Shown here in pieces: positions 8,661-16,864 of a stretch of DNA of 64,000 nt. The translations under genes were made by a program, and so were the position numbers. Numbering within the stretch: position 1 is the stretch's first letter; the number at the start of each line of letters is the position of its first letter. This DNA is from Oceanobacillus timonensis (lineage in GTDB: Bacteria > Bacillota > Bacilli > Bacillales > Amphibacillaceae): assembly GCF_900166635.1 (NCBI RefSeq), contig NZ_LT800497.1:2652344-2716343 (forward strand), written 5' to 3'. Under the pieces are notes generated by a model that saw only the letters and a program-made list of their open reading frames with translations, was not told where the DNA came from and did no database searches.

Positions 8661-8865
8661 TGACACCGTTTCCTTTCTCGTATTCTCTCATTTCTTTTTT
8701 TAAAAGCAATACGGCTTGCTGAAATTGTTGTCCATTAATTAATTTCCATTCATATAGTTCATTTATTTCCATCATCATTAATTCTAAATCGCCTAAACGA
8801 TCCTTAGTATAAATCAATGTGCCGAATTTCATCAGCAACTTTCGTATATCATGTATATTTTTCAT
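8653..8865 (-). CDS. yqgQ: YqgQ family protein (DUF910)
   Basis: 70 residues starting at ATG 8865 (MKNIHDIRKLLMKFG), preceded by GGTGATAGC. The upstream in-frame extension is hydrophobic and overlaps the previous gene, so it is unlikely to be translated. The protein is a small helical bundle with the pattern IYTKDRLGDLELMMMEINELYEWKLI typical of YqgQ. The family is always found beside glcK in bacilli. Its function is unknown, though a link to nucleic-acid binding has been suggested for the fold. Confidence 0.88.
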   Translation of the reverse strand: MKNIHDIRKLLMKFGTLIYTKDRLGDLELMMMEINELYEWKLINGQQFQQAVLLLKKEMREYEKGNGVNE

Positions 8866-8932
8866 GCTATCACCAAAAATATTATACCAAAACGTCATGC
8901 AAATGGGAAATAAGAATAAGACCCAAACCAAA

Positions 8933-10441
8933 TTAACGGTCTGGATCTCTCGGTCTTAATATTGGTGGGCGGATATGTCTTTCGGGGTATGGAAAACGAA
9001 TGAATGTATCACGCATATTCTTCCATGAAAATGGAACTAACGGCCAGAAATAAGGAGTGTCCAATGTTTTCATTTTTATCAGAAACAATAACCAGACTGT
9101 TACGCCAATTACATAGCCGCTTATACCAAATACGGCTGTCGAAAATAGTAGAAATAAACGGACAAGACGATTAGCCATTCCTAATTCATAGCTTGGTGTT
9201 GCGTAAGAACCGATCGCTGCAGTGGCAATATATAAAACGACCTCATTGGAAAACCAGCCGACTTCTACTGAAACATCACCAATCATAATGGCAGCTACTA
9301 AACCGAGTGCCGTTCCAAGTGAAGATGGTGTATGAATGGAAGCCATTCTTAAAACATCCAGCCCTAGTTCGACAATTAAAAATTGTACCAGTAATGGAAT
9401 AACCCCAAATTCTTCCGGACCTATAAAAGCGTATGCTTCCGGAAGCAGCTCTGGCTGAACGGAGAATAAATAATAAAGCGGCAAAAGTACAAGCGAAAGA
9501 AAGATGGCCAGAAATCGCACCAGCCGTAAATAGGCACCAACAGTCGGTTTTTGCCGATATTCTTCTGCATGCTGCAAATGCTGCCAATACGTTGTCTGCG
9601 TAATCATCACACTAGGCGTTCCGTCAATTATAAGGATGATATGTCCCTCTAACAGATGGGAGGCAGCAGTATCCGGACGTTCTGTATAGCGTACCGCCGG
9701 GTATGGGTTCCAATAACGGTCACTAAAAAATTCTTCAATCGTCTTTTCAGCCATTGGAAGCCCGTCTGTATCTATCCCATCAAGCATTTTTTTCAATTTT
9801 TCTACCTGCTTCGAGTCAGCTATGTCCTCTATGTAACTAATCACGACATCTGTTTTCGAACGTCTTCCTACCTGGGTAAACTCCATTCTCAGTGACCGGT
9901 CTCTGACTCGCCGTCTGGTTAAAGCTGTGTTAAATACAAGGGTTTCTACAAAACCATCCCGCGGCCCTCTAACAACTCTCTCCAAATCGGGTTCTTCCGG
10001 AGATCGTGCCGGATATTCCCTTGCATCAATAATAATTGCCTTATCCAATTCATCTACAAATAAGACGGTAGCTCCGGAAAGGATGAAATCAACTAATTTA
10101 TCCATCTCTTTCATTTCTTCTACTTCAATAAAGGGAATATCCCTTCTCATCAACTTTCGTAATGTATCCGTATCTAACTCATTCGGCTGAAGCCTTTGGA
10201 GCGATTGCATAATAAAGGTCATTACATCATCTTTTACAAAACCGTCAACCATAAACATCGCCATATCTTTACCGGCATAGTTCAAATCTAAATAAATAAG
10301 GTCAAAGCTTTTATCCACTCCTAAATAGGATTTCAAATAAGAAACATTGGTTTCGAGTTCCGGCACTACTTTTTTCATCTCATGGGCCATTTTTATCACC
10401 TTAACATCATAGGATGTAGATAGTTTATATCGTCCGGTCAA
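8933..10441 (-). CDS. spoVAF: Spore germination protein, GerA family (SpoVAF-like)
   Basis: 502 residues. A hydrophilic N-terminal region of about 290 residues contains the GerA-family hallmark GPRDGFVETLVFNTALTRRR. It is followed by five or six membrane helices (about 305-330, 345-370, 385-405, 415-430, 440-465) and a proline-rich C-terminus. Among GerA-type proteins it matches SpoVAF rather than a germinant receptor A subunit, and no B or C subunit genes follow. It would sit in the spore inner membrane and help dipicolinate channel or receptor signalling. In B. subtilis spoVAF is part of the spoVA operon. Here it lies between gluP and yqgQ with only one base between its stop region and the yqgQ reading frame, so the context is different. 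Confidence 0.8.
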   Translation of the reverse strand: MTGRYKLSTSYDVKVIKMAHEMKKVVPELETNVSYLKSYLGVDKSFDLIYLDLNYAGKDMAMFMVDGFVKDDVMTFIMQSLQRLQPNELDTDTLRKLMRRDIPFIEVEEMKEMDKLVDFILSGATVLFVDELDKAIIIDAREYPARSPEEPDLERVVRGPRDGFVETLVFNTALTRRRVRDRSLRMEFTQVGRRSKTDVVISYIEDIADSKQVEKLKKMLDGIDTDGLPMAEKTIEEFFSDRYWNPYPAVRYTERPDTAASHLLEGHIILIIDGTPSVMITQTTYWQHLQHAEEYRQKPTVGAYLRLVRFLAIFLSLVLLPLYYLFSVQPELLPEAYAFIGPEEFGVIPLLVQFLIVELGLDVLRMASIHTPSSLGTALGLVAAIMIGDVSVEVGWFSNEVVLYIATAAIGSYATPSYELGMANRLVRLFLLFSTAVFGISGYVIGVTVWLLFLIKMKTLDTPYFWPLVPFSWKNMRDTFIRFPYPERHIRPPILRPRDPDR

Positions 10442-10502
10442 AACTATACATGTAAATACGTATTCGTAAAGGAAAACCTCGCCCTATTATTTTTTAGACA
10501 AA

Positions 10503-10537
10503 AAACCAGGCTGGTTGATTCATTTTCCAGCCTGGTT
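10503..10537 (-). terminator. Rho-independent terminator after gluP
   Basis: AACCAGGCTGG pairs with CCAGCCTGGTT around a 12-base loop; the minus strand then reads GGTTTTTTGTC. It separates gluP from the spoVAF-like gene. Confidence 0.85.
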
Positions 10538-10543
10538 CTCTAT

Positions 10544-12091
10544 TTAATAAGATGGTACTTCATTTTTTAAATCATTTAATTGTTCATTATCCGGGAATTG
10601 TTCTAACCCTTCATCAATAATGGCTTCGATTTCTGCTTCATTTGCGCCCTGCTCTGCATACAGAATGGCCAGGTTATTATACATTTCCGGCACCTTTTCA
10701 TCATATTGAATCGCGTCTTCCAAGTCCTCAACAGCTTTGTCGAATTCGATTTCTTGAATATATGCATAAGAACGGTGAAATAGGAAATACGGAATTAACG
10801 TCTCGTCATCCGTTTCCGTTAAGGCTTCCGTTGTAATGGAAATAACCTCACTAAAATTCTCTTCCTCTAATTCAGTTTCTGCTTCCATTAACTTCATCTC
10901 CGGGGATGACGCATTGAAAGACCAGCCATAAATCAATAATCCAACACAGAGAATGACAAAACCAGTCCATGCAAATAGCTGTTTCGTTGGGTTCCGCTTA
11001 TCTGGAACATAAACTGCACCAGCCGTTAAAAACCCTCCTGCTAAACCGCCAAGATGTGCCCCCATATCTATTTCCGGAACACTGAATCCAAGCACCAGGT
11101 TTATCCCCAAAATAAGGATAATATTCATCCCCATTGTCTGGAAGAATATTTGCTTATAGATAAGGCCAAATAATAGAAGTGCTCCAAATAAAGCAAATAT
11201 AGCGCCGGAAGCTCCAGCTGATATATTGATAGAAAAAGCAAAACTTGCAATAGATCCTAGTAAACCGCCAAGAAAATAAATAATCAGAAACCGGGCTCTG
11301 CCAAATATCCTCTCAATTGCTGTTCCCAGATAAAATAAAGCAAGCATGTTCATAATCAAATGAAAAAAGCCGAGATGTAAAAACATCGAGGTGAAAAATC
11401 TCCACCATTCCCCTTCCAGGATAAAAAGATTATAGTTTGCACCCATATCAATTAAATGTTGTGTGTTTTCGATATTTCCGCTAGTATTTTGAAAAAGAAA
11501 AATGAGTACATTGAAAGCAATTAATATATATGTAAACAGCGGTTTAGAAACTGAAAATATTTTCTTTCGTTGGTTTTGTTCTTCCTGAATTTCTTGAAAC
11601 AATATGATTTTCATATGATTCGCTGCAGCTTCTTTTACCGCATCTGATAATTCCCTTTCATTATCTGAAGACAAAGAAAGATGCAAATCCTGATTTAACT
11701 GATTTCTCTCTTCTGCTTCATTTTCTTCAGCAAAATAATATATGTGCATCTTGGGCGTTTTCTTTGTACCCTCTCCACGGGGATGTTTGATATCTTCCCA
11801 ATCATCGACCGGTTGCTCTTCTGCTATGTAAATGGAATAAAAGGATGCGTTCGGACTCACAATGGCTTGCCTTATCCGCTGCATTTGCTGATAGGTAGCC
11901 TCTGCATCTTGCCGCAATTGATTGGACCAATCAAACGTCTGCGGTTTCACTCGAACAATCGCAGATTTCCGGTCTGTCTTCCGCAGCATCCAAACTTCAT
12001 CTGTTTGATCGTCAGCGGTAATAACCCGAAACCCTTGTTCTTTTAATTTTTTCACTAGCCGATACGCCCTGTATTGCAAATGTATCTCCAT
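10544..12091 (-). CDS. gluP: Rhomboid intramembrane serine protease GluP with C-terminal TPR repeats
   Basis: 515 residues. A cytoplasmic N-terminal domain of about 180 residues precedes seven membrane helices. The catalytic dyad is Ser295 in SAGASGAIF and His346 in MGAHLGGLAGG; the HxxxN motif HLIMNML (244-250) is also present. After about residue 385 there are TPR-like helical repeats (DKAVEDLEDAIQYDEKVPEMYNNLAILYAEQG). The B. subtilis orthologue YqgP is 507 residues and acts in glucose export/cell division and in magnesium-transporter quality control with FtsH. The domain plan is complete and the catalytic residues are intact. Confidence 0.95.
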   Translation of the reverse strand: MEIHLQYRAYRLVKKLKEQGFRVITADDQTDEVWMLRKTDRKSAIVRVKPQTFDWSNQLRQDAEATYQQMQRIRQAIVSPNASFYSIYIAEEQPVDDWEDIKHPRGEGTKKTPKMHIYYFAEENEAEERNQLNQDLHLSLSSDNERELSDAVKEAAANHMKIILFQEIQEEQNQRKKIFSVSKPLFTYILIAFNVLIFLFQNTSGNIENTQHLIDMGANYNLFILEGEWWRFFTSMFLHLGFFHLIMNMLALFYLGTAIERIFGRARFLIIYFLGGLLGSIASFAFSINISAGASGAIFALFGALLLFGLIYKQIFFQTMGMNIILILGINLVLGFSVPEIDMGAHLGGLAGGFLTAGAVYVPDKRNPTKQLFAWTGFVILCVGLLIYGWSFNASSPEMKLMEAETELEEENFSEVISITTEALTETDDETLIPYFLFHRSYAYIQEIEFDKAVEDLEDAIQYDEKVPEMYNNLAILYAEQGANEAEIEAIIDEGLEQFPDNEQLNDLKNEVPSY

Positions 12092-12183
12092 AAATCATCC
12101 TCCCCTCTTTGAAGCATACCAAACTTTAATAATCAGGCGCAACTATGGGTTGAAAAGCGGATTCAACTTCGTATAAAGTAAAA

Positions 12184-12222
12184 CCTTATTCAGTGGGGGC
12201 GTTCCATCCCCACTGAATAAGG
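12184..12222. terminator. Long perfect hairpin between yqgO and gluP
   Basis: A 15-base perfect stem (CCTTATTCAGTGGGG) with a 9-base loop. On the minus strand it is followed by TTTACTTTAT, a weak T-tract. It lies 46 bases after the yqgO stop and about 90 before the gluP start, so it is most simply a terminator for the upstream operon. Confidence 0.6.
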
Positions 12223-12268
12223 AGCAAAGAGGAAACAATGAATGACAGACAGAACGTGAAACTGCAGG

Positions 12269-12439
12269 CTAAACCGCTTCTTTTTCTTTCTTCCGTAAAA
12301 TGATATTTCCAATCATCGGAACGAGATATTTTCTTCCTTTTTCCCAATTTAACATGCTGTTGATTATTTTATATCTCCATTTTAGCAAAATCAAAACTGC
12401 GGATAGCATCATAGCAAATATAAAAATCATACGCATCAT
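12269..12439 (-). CDS. yqgO: Small membrane protein, YqgO-like
   Basis: 56 residues from ATG 12439, chosen because GAGGGAGG lies seven bases upstream; an in-frame ATG at 12487 has no such site. One hydrophobic helix (about residues 4-20) is followed by a basic stretch WRYKIINSMLNWEKGRKYLVPMIG. Size and position between gluP and yqgN match B. subtilis yqgO (58 residues). Function unknown. Confidence 0.6.
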   Translation of the reverse strand: MMRMIFIFAMMLSAVLILLKWRYKIINSMLNWEKGRKYLVPMIGNIILRKKEKEAV

Positions 12440-12526
12440 CTTTAGCCTCCCTCGACAATCCATCGTAGCTTTTTGCATCTGCATCATTTATTGTCAACAG
12501 AGGAAAGGATCTTATGCATATTTCTT

Positions 12527-13096
12527 CTATTTTCCGGTTAGGAACTCACGCTCTTCTGTGAATATCTGTGCTACAGGCAAATCATGTATTTCTCTTGGAA
12601 TTTTCTCCACGATTTGTTTTTCACTGCAAAGAGAAATCGTTATCCCCTGATACTCCATCAGCATTCTGTCATAATATCCGCCGCCATAACCAATCCGGTA
12701 TCCTTCTTTGTCAAAAATAATTCCGGGAACAATCAGCAAATCAATATCCTGAAACGAAATCGGTATGGTTTTATCTGGAATGGGTTCCTTTATTCCTGCA
12801 TAACCATTTTGTATTTGATCTGCTTTGCTCCATGTGTAATATTGCATTTCTTTGGTTTCTACTTTGCATTTCGGAGAAGCGATTGTTTTACCTTCTTCCA
12901 AAGCTTTTTCAATGATGTGAAATGTATTCCATTCTGTATCGGTTGAAATGGTGATTCCTATCGTTTTTGCTTGTTGAAACAATGAGCTTGAAAATAATCG
13001 CTGCCGCAGTTTTTCTTCTATCTTTTTCCGTTCATGCTCCGAAAAACTGCTTAAATATTCCAACATATTATGACGCATTTTCTTTTTTTCTGACAT
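12527..13096 (-). CDS. yqgN: 5-formyltetrahydrofolate cyclo-ligase
   Basis: 189 residues from ATG 13096 (GAGGTG just upstream). The enzyme converts 5-formyltetrahydrofolate to 5,10-methenyltetrahydrofolate using ATP. The family signature is visible as LLIVPGIIFDKEGYRIGYGGGYYDRML, with the glycine-rich phosphate-binding loop GYGGGYYD; the N-terminal basic helix with KIEEKLRQRL is also typical. It is cytoplasmic. The gene lies downstream of rpmG, as in B. subtilis, with a terminator-like hairpin between them. Confidence 0.92.
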   Translation of the reverse strand: MSEKKKMRHNMLEYLSSFSEHERKKIEEKLRQRLFSSSLFQQAKTIGITISTDTEWNTFHIIEKALEEGKTIASPKCKVETKEMQYYTWSKADQIQNGYAGIKEPIPDKTIPISFQDIDLLIVPGIIFDKEGYRIGYGGGYYDRMLMEYQGITISLCSEKQIVEKIPREIHDLPVAQIFTEEREFLTGK

Positions 13097-13117
13097 CTTC
13101 ACTTCACCTCGTTTACT

Positions 13118-13156
13118 AAAAAACCCTTATCCAATAATATCAGATAAGGGTTTTTT
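13118..13156 (-). terminator. Terminator after rpmG
   Basis: AAAAAACCCTTA pairs with TAAGGGTTTTTT across a 15-base loop just beyond the rpmG stop, with a T-run on the minus strand. Confidence 0.8.
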
Positions 13157-13164
13157 AAGTTCAC

Positions 13165-13314
13165 TTATTTCGTTTCACGGTGTAGGGTATGTTTTTTAAG
13201 ACGTGGTGAGTATTTCATAAGCTCAATACGTTCCGGATTATTACGTTTGTTTTTTGTAGAAATATAGTTACGATCTCCTGTTTCCGTGCAAGCTAACGTT
13301 ATATTTACGCGCAT
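13165..13314 (-). CDS. rpmG: 50S ribosomal protein L33
   Basis: 49 residues: [20 protein letters not shown] then the typical [21 protein letters not shown] and a basic end. The start ATG at 13314 follows GGAGGGA. L33 proteins come in zinc-binding forms with four cysteines and zinc-free forms. This one has a single cysteine (residue 9) and belongs to the zinc-free type, which in bacilli is induced under zinc limitation or runs in parallel with the zinc form. It is a component of the large ribosomal subunit. The position beside yqgN matches B. subtilis rpmGA. Confidence 0.95.
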   Translation of the reverse strand: MRVNITLACTETGDRNYISTKNKRNNPERIELMKYSPRLKKHTLHRETK

Positions 13315-13568
13315 ATCTATCCCTCCAAACTTTTCAACTTGCCTTTTTACATAACTGTACAGACTTTTATTATATTATCAAACATTCTTTGATTTATCAA
13401 GGATGTTTATTTGAAAAACATGATAAAAATTTTATGACTTGGCTGATAGAGTCTGGAGCAACTTTCTATCCTGATTTCTCATGCTTTTAGCATAGTCACT
13501 CGCTTTATTTTATGGTATAACTATAAATGATACGTAAAGAGGATGTATCTAAAGGGAGGGAATTAAAA

Positions 13569-13799
13569 ATGTTATATGCCATTTTGGCAGTGATTGTCAT
13601 TGGAATTGTTCTATTTATTCTATCGTTTTTTATTAATGATCGACTTGAAGAAGTGGAAAGCCAGCTTGAACAATTATCCATTACAACAATGCAAGATACA
13701 TATCAGCTGAAGAAAAAAGTATCTGTTTTAGAAGAAGAATTATTACCTCAAAATATATCTGATGACGATGCATCGTCTCAACCTAAAAATAATGATTAG
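13569..13799 (+). CDS. Small single-pass membrane protein with coiled coil (YqzC/YqzD position)
   Basis: 76 residues. I start it at ATG 13569, eight bases after GGGAGGG; an ATG at 13527 has no ribosome site. An N-terminal membrane helix (residues 2-22) is followed by a coiled-coil stretch [15 protein letters not shown]...[14 protein letters not shown] and an acidic tail. It is paired with the next gene (12 bases apart). The pair lies where B. subtilis has yqzC and yqzD, and may be their counterparts, but I cannot name it from sequence alone. Confidence 0.75.
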   Translation: MLYAILAVIVIGIVLFILSFFINDRLEEVESQLEQLSITTMQDTYQLKKKVSVLEEELLPQNISDDDASSQPKNND

Positions 13800-13811
13800 A
13801 GGAGTATTATC

Positions 13812-14444
13812 ATGAAACAACATGTAAGAGCGTTTGCTATCGGTTTGCTAACCAGTGGTGCCTTACTTCTCGCTATCTATCTATTTGGTAATTCATCTTC
13901 TGGTAATCTGGAAGATACGGAACCGGAAGAGTTGATTTCGGTTTTGGAAGATCAAGGATATGCTGTATTGACCCAAGACGAATATATTGCATATAGCGTT
14001 GACAAAGAAGATGCTGAAGAGGCTGATGCAGATGAAGAAACCAGTGATGAACAAGATACAAACAATGATTCTGCTGATAGTGAAAACACAGATGATGATA
14101 GTAACGATGAAAATAGTGACAATGAAGGCAACCGTAATGATGAAGATAGCAATGAAAATGAAGACAATGACGATAACAACTCAGAAGGAAATGAAGATGA
14201 CGAATCCTCAGAAGAAGATTCTGATGTCATTGAAGCAGAAATCACACTTGAAGACGGCGCACCGCCTTCCTCCATCAGTAATGCTTTAGAAGATGAAGGA
14301 ATTATTGATGACGCATGGGATTTTAATGAATACTTGGAAGATAATGATCTAAGCGGTAGTGTCATACCAGGAACTTATGAAATTGACAGCGATATGTCTT
14401 TCAGTGAAATTGGCGATGTGATTACAACGTATTCCGATGATTAA
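13812..14444 (+). CDS. Membrane-anchored protein with acidic linker and MltG-like LysM subdomain
   Basis: 210 residues, site AGAGGAG. One membrane helix (about 8-25), a short folded stretch ELISVLEDQGYAVLTQDEY, then about 90 residues made almost only of Asp, Glu, Asn and Ser, and a C-terminal domain with the pattern EDGAPPSSISNALEDEGIID, FNEYLEDNDLSGSVIPGTYEI and MSFSEIGDVI. That pattern is the LysM-like substrate-binding part of MltG/YceG endolytic transglycosylases; the catalytic YceG domain is missing. It may bind glycan at the cell surface near PBP2A, which is encoded just beyond. The function is not established. Confidence 0.75.
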   Translation: MKQHVRAFAIGLLTSGALLLAIYLFGNSSSGNLEDTEPEELISVLEDQGYAVLTQDEYIAYSVDKEDAEEADADEETSDEQDTNNDSADSENTDDDSNDENSDNEGNRNDEDSNENEDNDDNNSEGNEDDESSEEDSDVIEAEITLEDGAPPSSISNALEDEGIIDDAWDFNEYLEDNDLSGSVIPGTYEIDSDMSFSEIGDVITTYSDD

Positions 14445-14479
14445 AAATGAGCTGTTCCAAATGGAGCAGCTCATTTTTA
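14444..14479 (+). terminator. Terminator after the MltG-like gene
   Basis: AAAATGAGCTG pairs with CAGCTCATTTT, followed by TTATATAG on the plus strand, immediately after the stop codon at 14442-14444. Confidence 0.85.
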
Positions 14480-14530
14480 TATAGCAGGAAAGTATCTTTT
14501 TAACACATGCGCTTTTTTTATACAAAACAT

Positions 14531-14571
14531 AAAAAAACTTCCACCTTAAAAATAATAGGTGGAAGTTTTTT
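14531..14571 (-). terminator. Terminator after pbpA
   Basis: AAAAAACTTCCACC pairs with GGTGGAAGTTTTTT, with a T-run on the minus strand, directly after the pbpA stop. Confidence 0.88.
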
Positions 14572-14572
14572 G

Positions 14573-16699
14573 TTATTCTTCTTCACTATCTTCGGAAGAA
14601 TCGTCCTCGGAAGAACCATCTTCTGCTTCTTCATCATGATCTTCTTTGATGTCAAAATACGTATCTAGAATACGCTCACCAACTTTAAAGTTGATGCCAT
14701 TTCCTTCACTGATTCCTGTATACGGCACAACAACCGCAAAAGCAACTTCCGGATCATCATATGGTGCATAACCGACCAGTGTCAGATTATTGAGTTTTTC
14801 GACCTCTTCCCCGTTTTCATACCAGGCTGTTTGCGCTGTTCCAGTTTTACCAGCTGGATTATAGGACTTATTTTGAAAGTAACTGCTTGCAGTTCCTTGT
14901 GAACCCTGATAAACCCGACGGAATCCTTCCTGGACACGGCTGATTTGATCATTTGTCATTTCAATCCGGTTCATCACGTTTGTATTTTTAGAATAATACA
15001 ACGGCCCCAATTCATCTAACGAAGCAATCGGATCATGTGCTTCTTTTAAGAAATGTGGCTGGACACGATACCCATCATTGGCAATCGTTGAAACATACTG
15101 TGCCAATTGTAAGGTTGTATACGTATCATACTGGCCAATCGCAAAGTCAAGAATATTACCAGGGTTATCCGGCACTCCCCCTCTTACTCCGGTGCTTTCA
15201 TACGGATAATCAACACCAGTGGACGCACCTAAACCAAATTGATTGAAATAATTTTGCAAGGTCTGTATCGTTTTAGCCCTATCAATGTCTAAGCCGGCAT
15301 GATCCGGTAGCGGGTGACGATAATCGCCGCCCAGACGTAAGGCAACGTAGAACATGTACACGTTGGAGGATCTTTCCAGGGCTGATAAATCATCCACCGT
15401 TCCCATATTATGAGTAGATTTTTTTATTCCTCCTCCTGCCAATCGTAACGGAGCGTCATAGAACGTATCCCCCGGCGAAATAGCACCAGAGTCATATCCT
15501 GTCAGAATGGTTGCTCCTTTAATACTGGAACCAGGTTCAAACGCACTCGACAGTGCCATAAATGCAGCATCACTGTATTCGTCCTCTTCTCTATCATAGT
15601 TCACGCCGGACATTGATAGCAGTTCCCCGGTTTTCGGGTTCATAACCACTGCAAACGCATTTGTAGCAAATCGATTCGCATGAGGGCTATTCGCCTTCAT
15701 AGATTGGAATTCATCTAATAAAATCTCATCAACTTCCTGTTGGAGGCCCAAATCTGTTGTTAAAACTAAATCTTTCCCCCGCTCTCCTTCTACAATCGTA
15801 TCTGAATCGACAATCGATCCATTGGGGCGTGTTGTATATTGAATCTGTTCTTTACGCCCTCTCAAGAAGTCTTCATATTGCTCTTCAATTCCGCTTGTGC
15901 CGACACGGTCATTTCTGCTGTATCCTTTTGTCAGATAAGCGCTCATGTCTTCCGCTGGAATTCCTTCCTCCTGGCTGGTGATACTGCCTAAAATACTTGT
16001 CAATGTATCTCCATTCGGATAAACCCGATTCCAGTCTGTTGTGGCATTGATCCCAGGCAGTTTATCCAGATTTTCTGCTACAGCCGCATATTCTTCTGCA
16101 GAAACATCTTCATTTTTAACGACTTGCGGTGTTAATGCATATGCTTTATCCAGTTCTTTTTTAATAGCAATAACTTCTAATTCATCATCGGAAAAATCAG
16201 CAATCTCATCATCTGTAATCAATTCCAGTGTAGCAGTGTACACCTCTGAATTATCCATCTCTTCTGTATCGACTTCTTCTAATCGCTCTTCTATTTCCTC
16301 TTGATGAAGTAATAAGTAGTACTCCCGTTTATCTCTATCTGTTATTCGGTCAATATACTGCTCATCGCTCATATCGATGTATTGTGCCAGCGTTTCCGCT
16401 ACATCCAGACGATCATCCGCCTGAACACCCTTAGGAGGCGTGTATGTAATGGAATACATCGCTTCATTATCAACAATCAGTTCCCCATTTGTATCATAAA
16501 TCTTTCCCCTGGGCACAGGGACACTGGTCGTATCTAAGTTCGTTCGCTCGATTTCATCCTGGTATGTTTCCCCGTTTAAAATTTGCACAACACCTAACTG
16601 GAGTATTAGTGCAGAAAATAATAAGAAGATGGCAAAGAAAAGAATATTCATACGAACAGGAAGCTGGGCCCGTTTTTTCTTTTTTTTCTTATCTACCAC
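14573..16699 (-). CDS. pbpA: Penicillin-binding protein 2A (class B transpeptidase)
   Basis: Class B PBP with one N-terminal membrane anchor, a dimerisation domain, a transpeptidase domain and an acidic C-terminal tail. Numbering from the longest frame (714 residues, start 16717), the active-site motifs are S397-S-I-K400, S450-S-N452 and K624-T-G, all intact. The strong ribosome site AAGGAGGA lies inside the first codons of that frame, so the true start is more likely the GTG at 16699, giving 708 residues. PBP2A works with PBPH in lateral-wall synthesis in rod-shaped bacilli; B. subtilis PbpA is 716 residues and precedes yqgE-sodA in the same order. It is exported to the outer face of the membrane. 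Confidence 0.93.
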   Translation of the reverse strand: MVDKKKKKKRAQLPVRMNILFFAIFLLFSALILQLGVVQILNGETYQDEIERTNLDTTSVPVPRGKIYDTNGELIVDNEAMYSITYTPPKGVQADDRLDVAETLAQYIDMSDEQYIDRITDRDKREYYLLLHQEEIEERLEEVDTEEMDNSEVYTATLELITDDEIADFSDDELEVIAIKKELDKAYALTPQVVKNEDVSAEEYAAVAENLDKLPGINATTDWNRVYPNGDTLTSILGSITSQEEGIPAEDMSAYLTKGYSRNDRVGTSGIEEQYEDFLRGRKEQIQYTTRPNGSIVDSDTIVEGERGKDLVLTTDLGLQQEVDEILLDEFQSMKANSPHANRFATNAFAVVMNPKTGELLSMSGVNYDREEDEYSDAAFMALSSAFEPGSSIKGATILTGYDSGAISPGDTFYDAPLRLAGGGIKKSTHNMGTVDDLSALERSSNVYMFYVALRLGGDYRHPLPDHAGLDIDRAKTIQTLQNYFNQFGLGASTGVDYPYESTGVRGGVPDNPGNILDFAIGQYDTYTTLQLAQYVSTIANDGYRVQPHFLKEAHDPIASLDELGPLYYSKNTNVMNRIEMTNDQISRVQEGFRRVYQGSQGTASSYFQNKSYNPAGKTGTAQTAWYENGEEVEKLNNLTLVGYAPYDDPEVAFAVVVPYTGISEGNGINFKVGERILDTYFDIKEDHDEEAEDGSSEDDSSEDSEEE

Positions 16700-16798
16700 T
16701 TTTCTCCTCCTTCGCATCTATTTTGAACTACCATCATATTTCATTATACGGTTCTTCTAAAAGTATAAGCAATAAATCATTTATATGCATCTTTTTAA

Positions 16799-16834
16799 AC
16801 ACTTGAATGATGATGAACACCATCATTCAAGTGT
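16799..16834. terminator. Perfect hairpin between yqgE and pbpA
   Basis: ACACTTGAATGATG pairs perfectly with its complement around an 8-base loop. There is no long T-tract on either side, so termination is plausible but not certain. Confidence 0.55.
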
Positions 16835-16864
16835 AGCGAAGACCACTGTTTGATTTTACCACAA

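Noticed and set aside
9276..9587. Hundred-codon frame inside the spoVAF-like gene, same strand, other phase
   Set aside because: No ribosome site and no domain; fully inside a well-supported gene.
14041..14240. Apparent short tandem repeat in the acidic linker
   Set aside because: The periodicity comes from GAT/GAA/AAT codons; no exact repeat unit is maintained.
13952..14365. Long serine-rich reading frame on the strand opposite the acidic-linker protein
   Set aside because: It is the antisense image of the Asp/Glu/Asn-rich repeat codons, has no ribosome site, and overlaps a gene with a recognisable domain.
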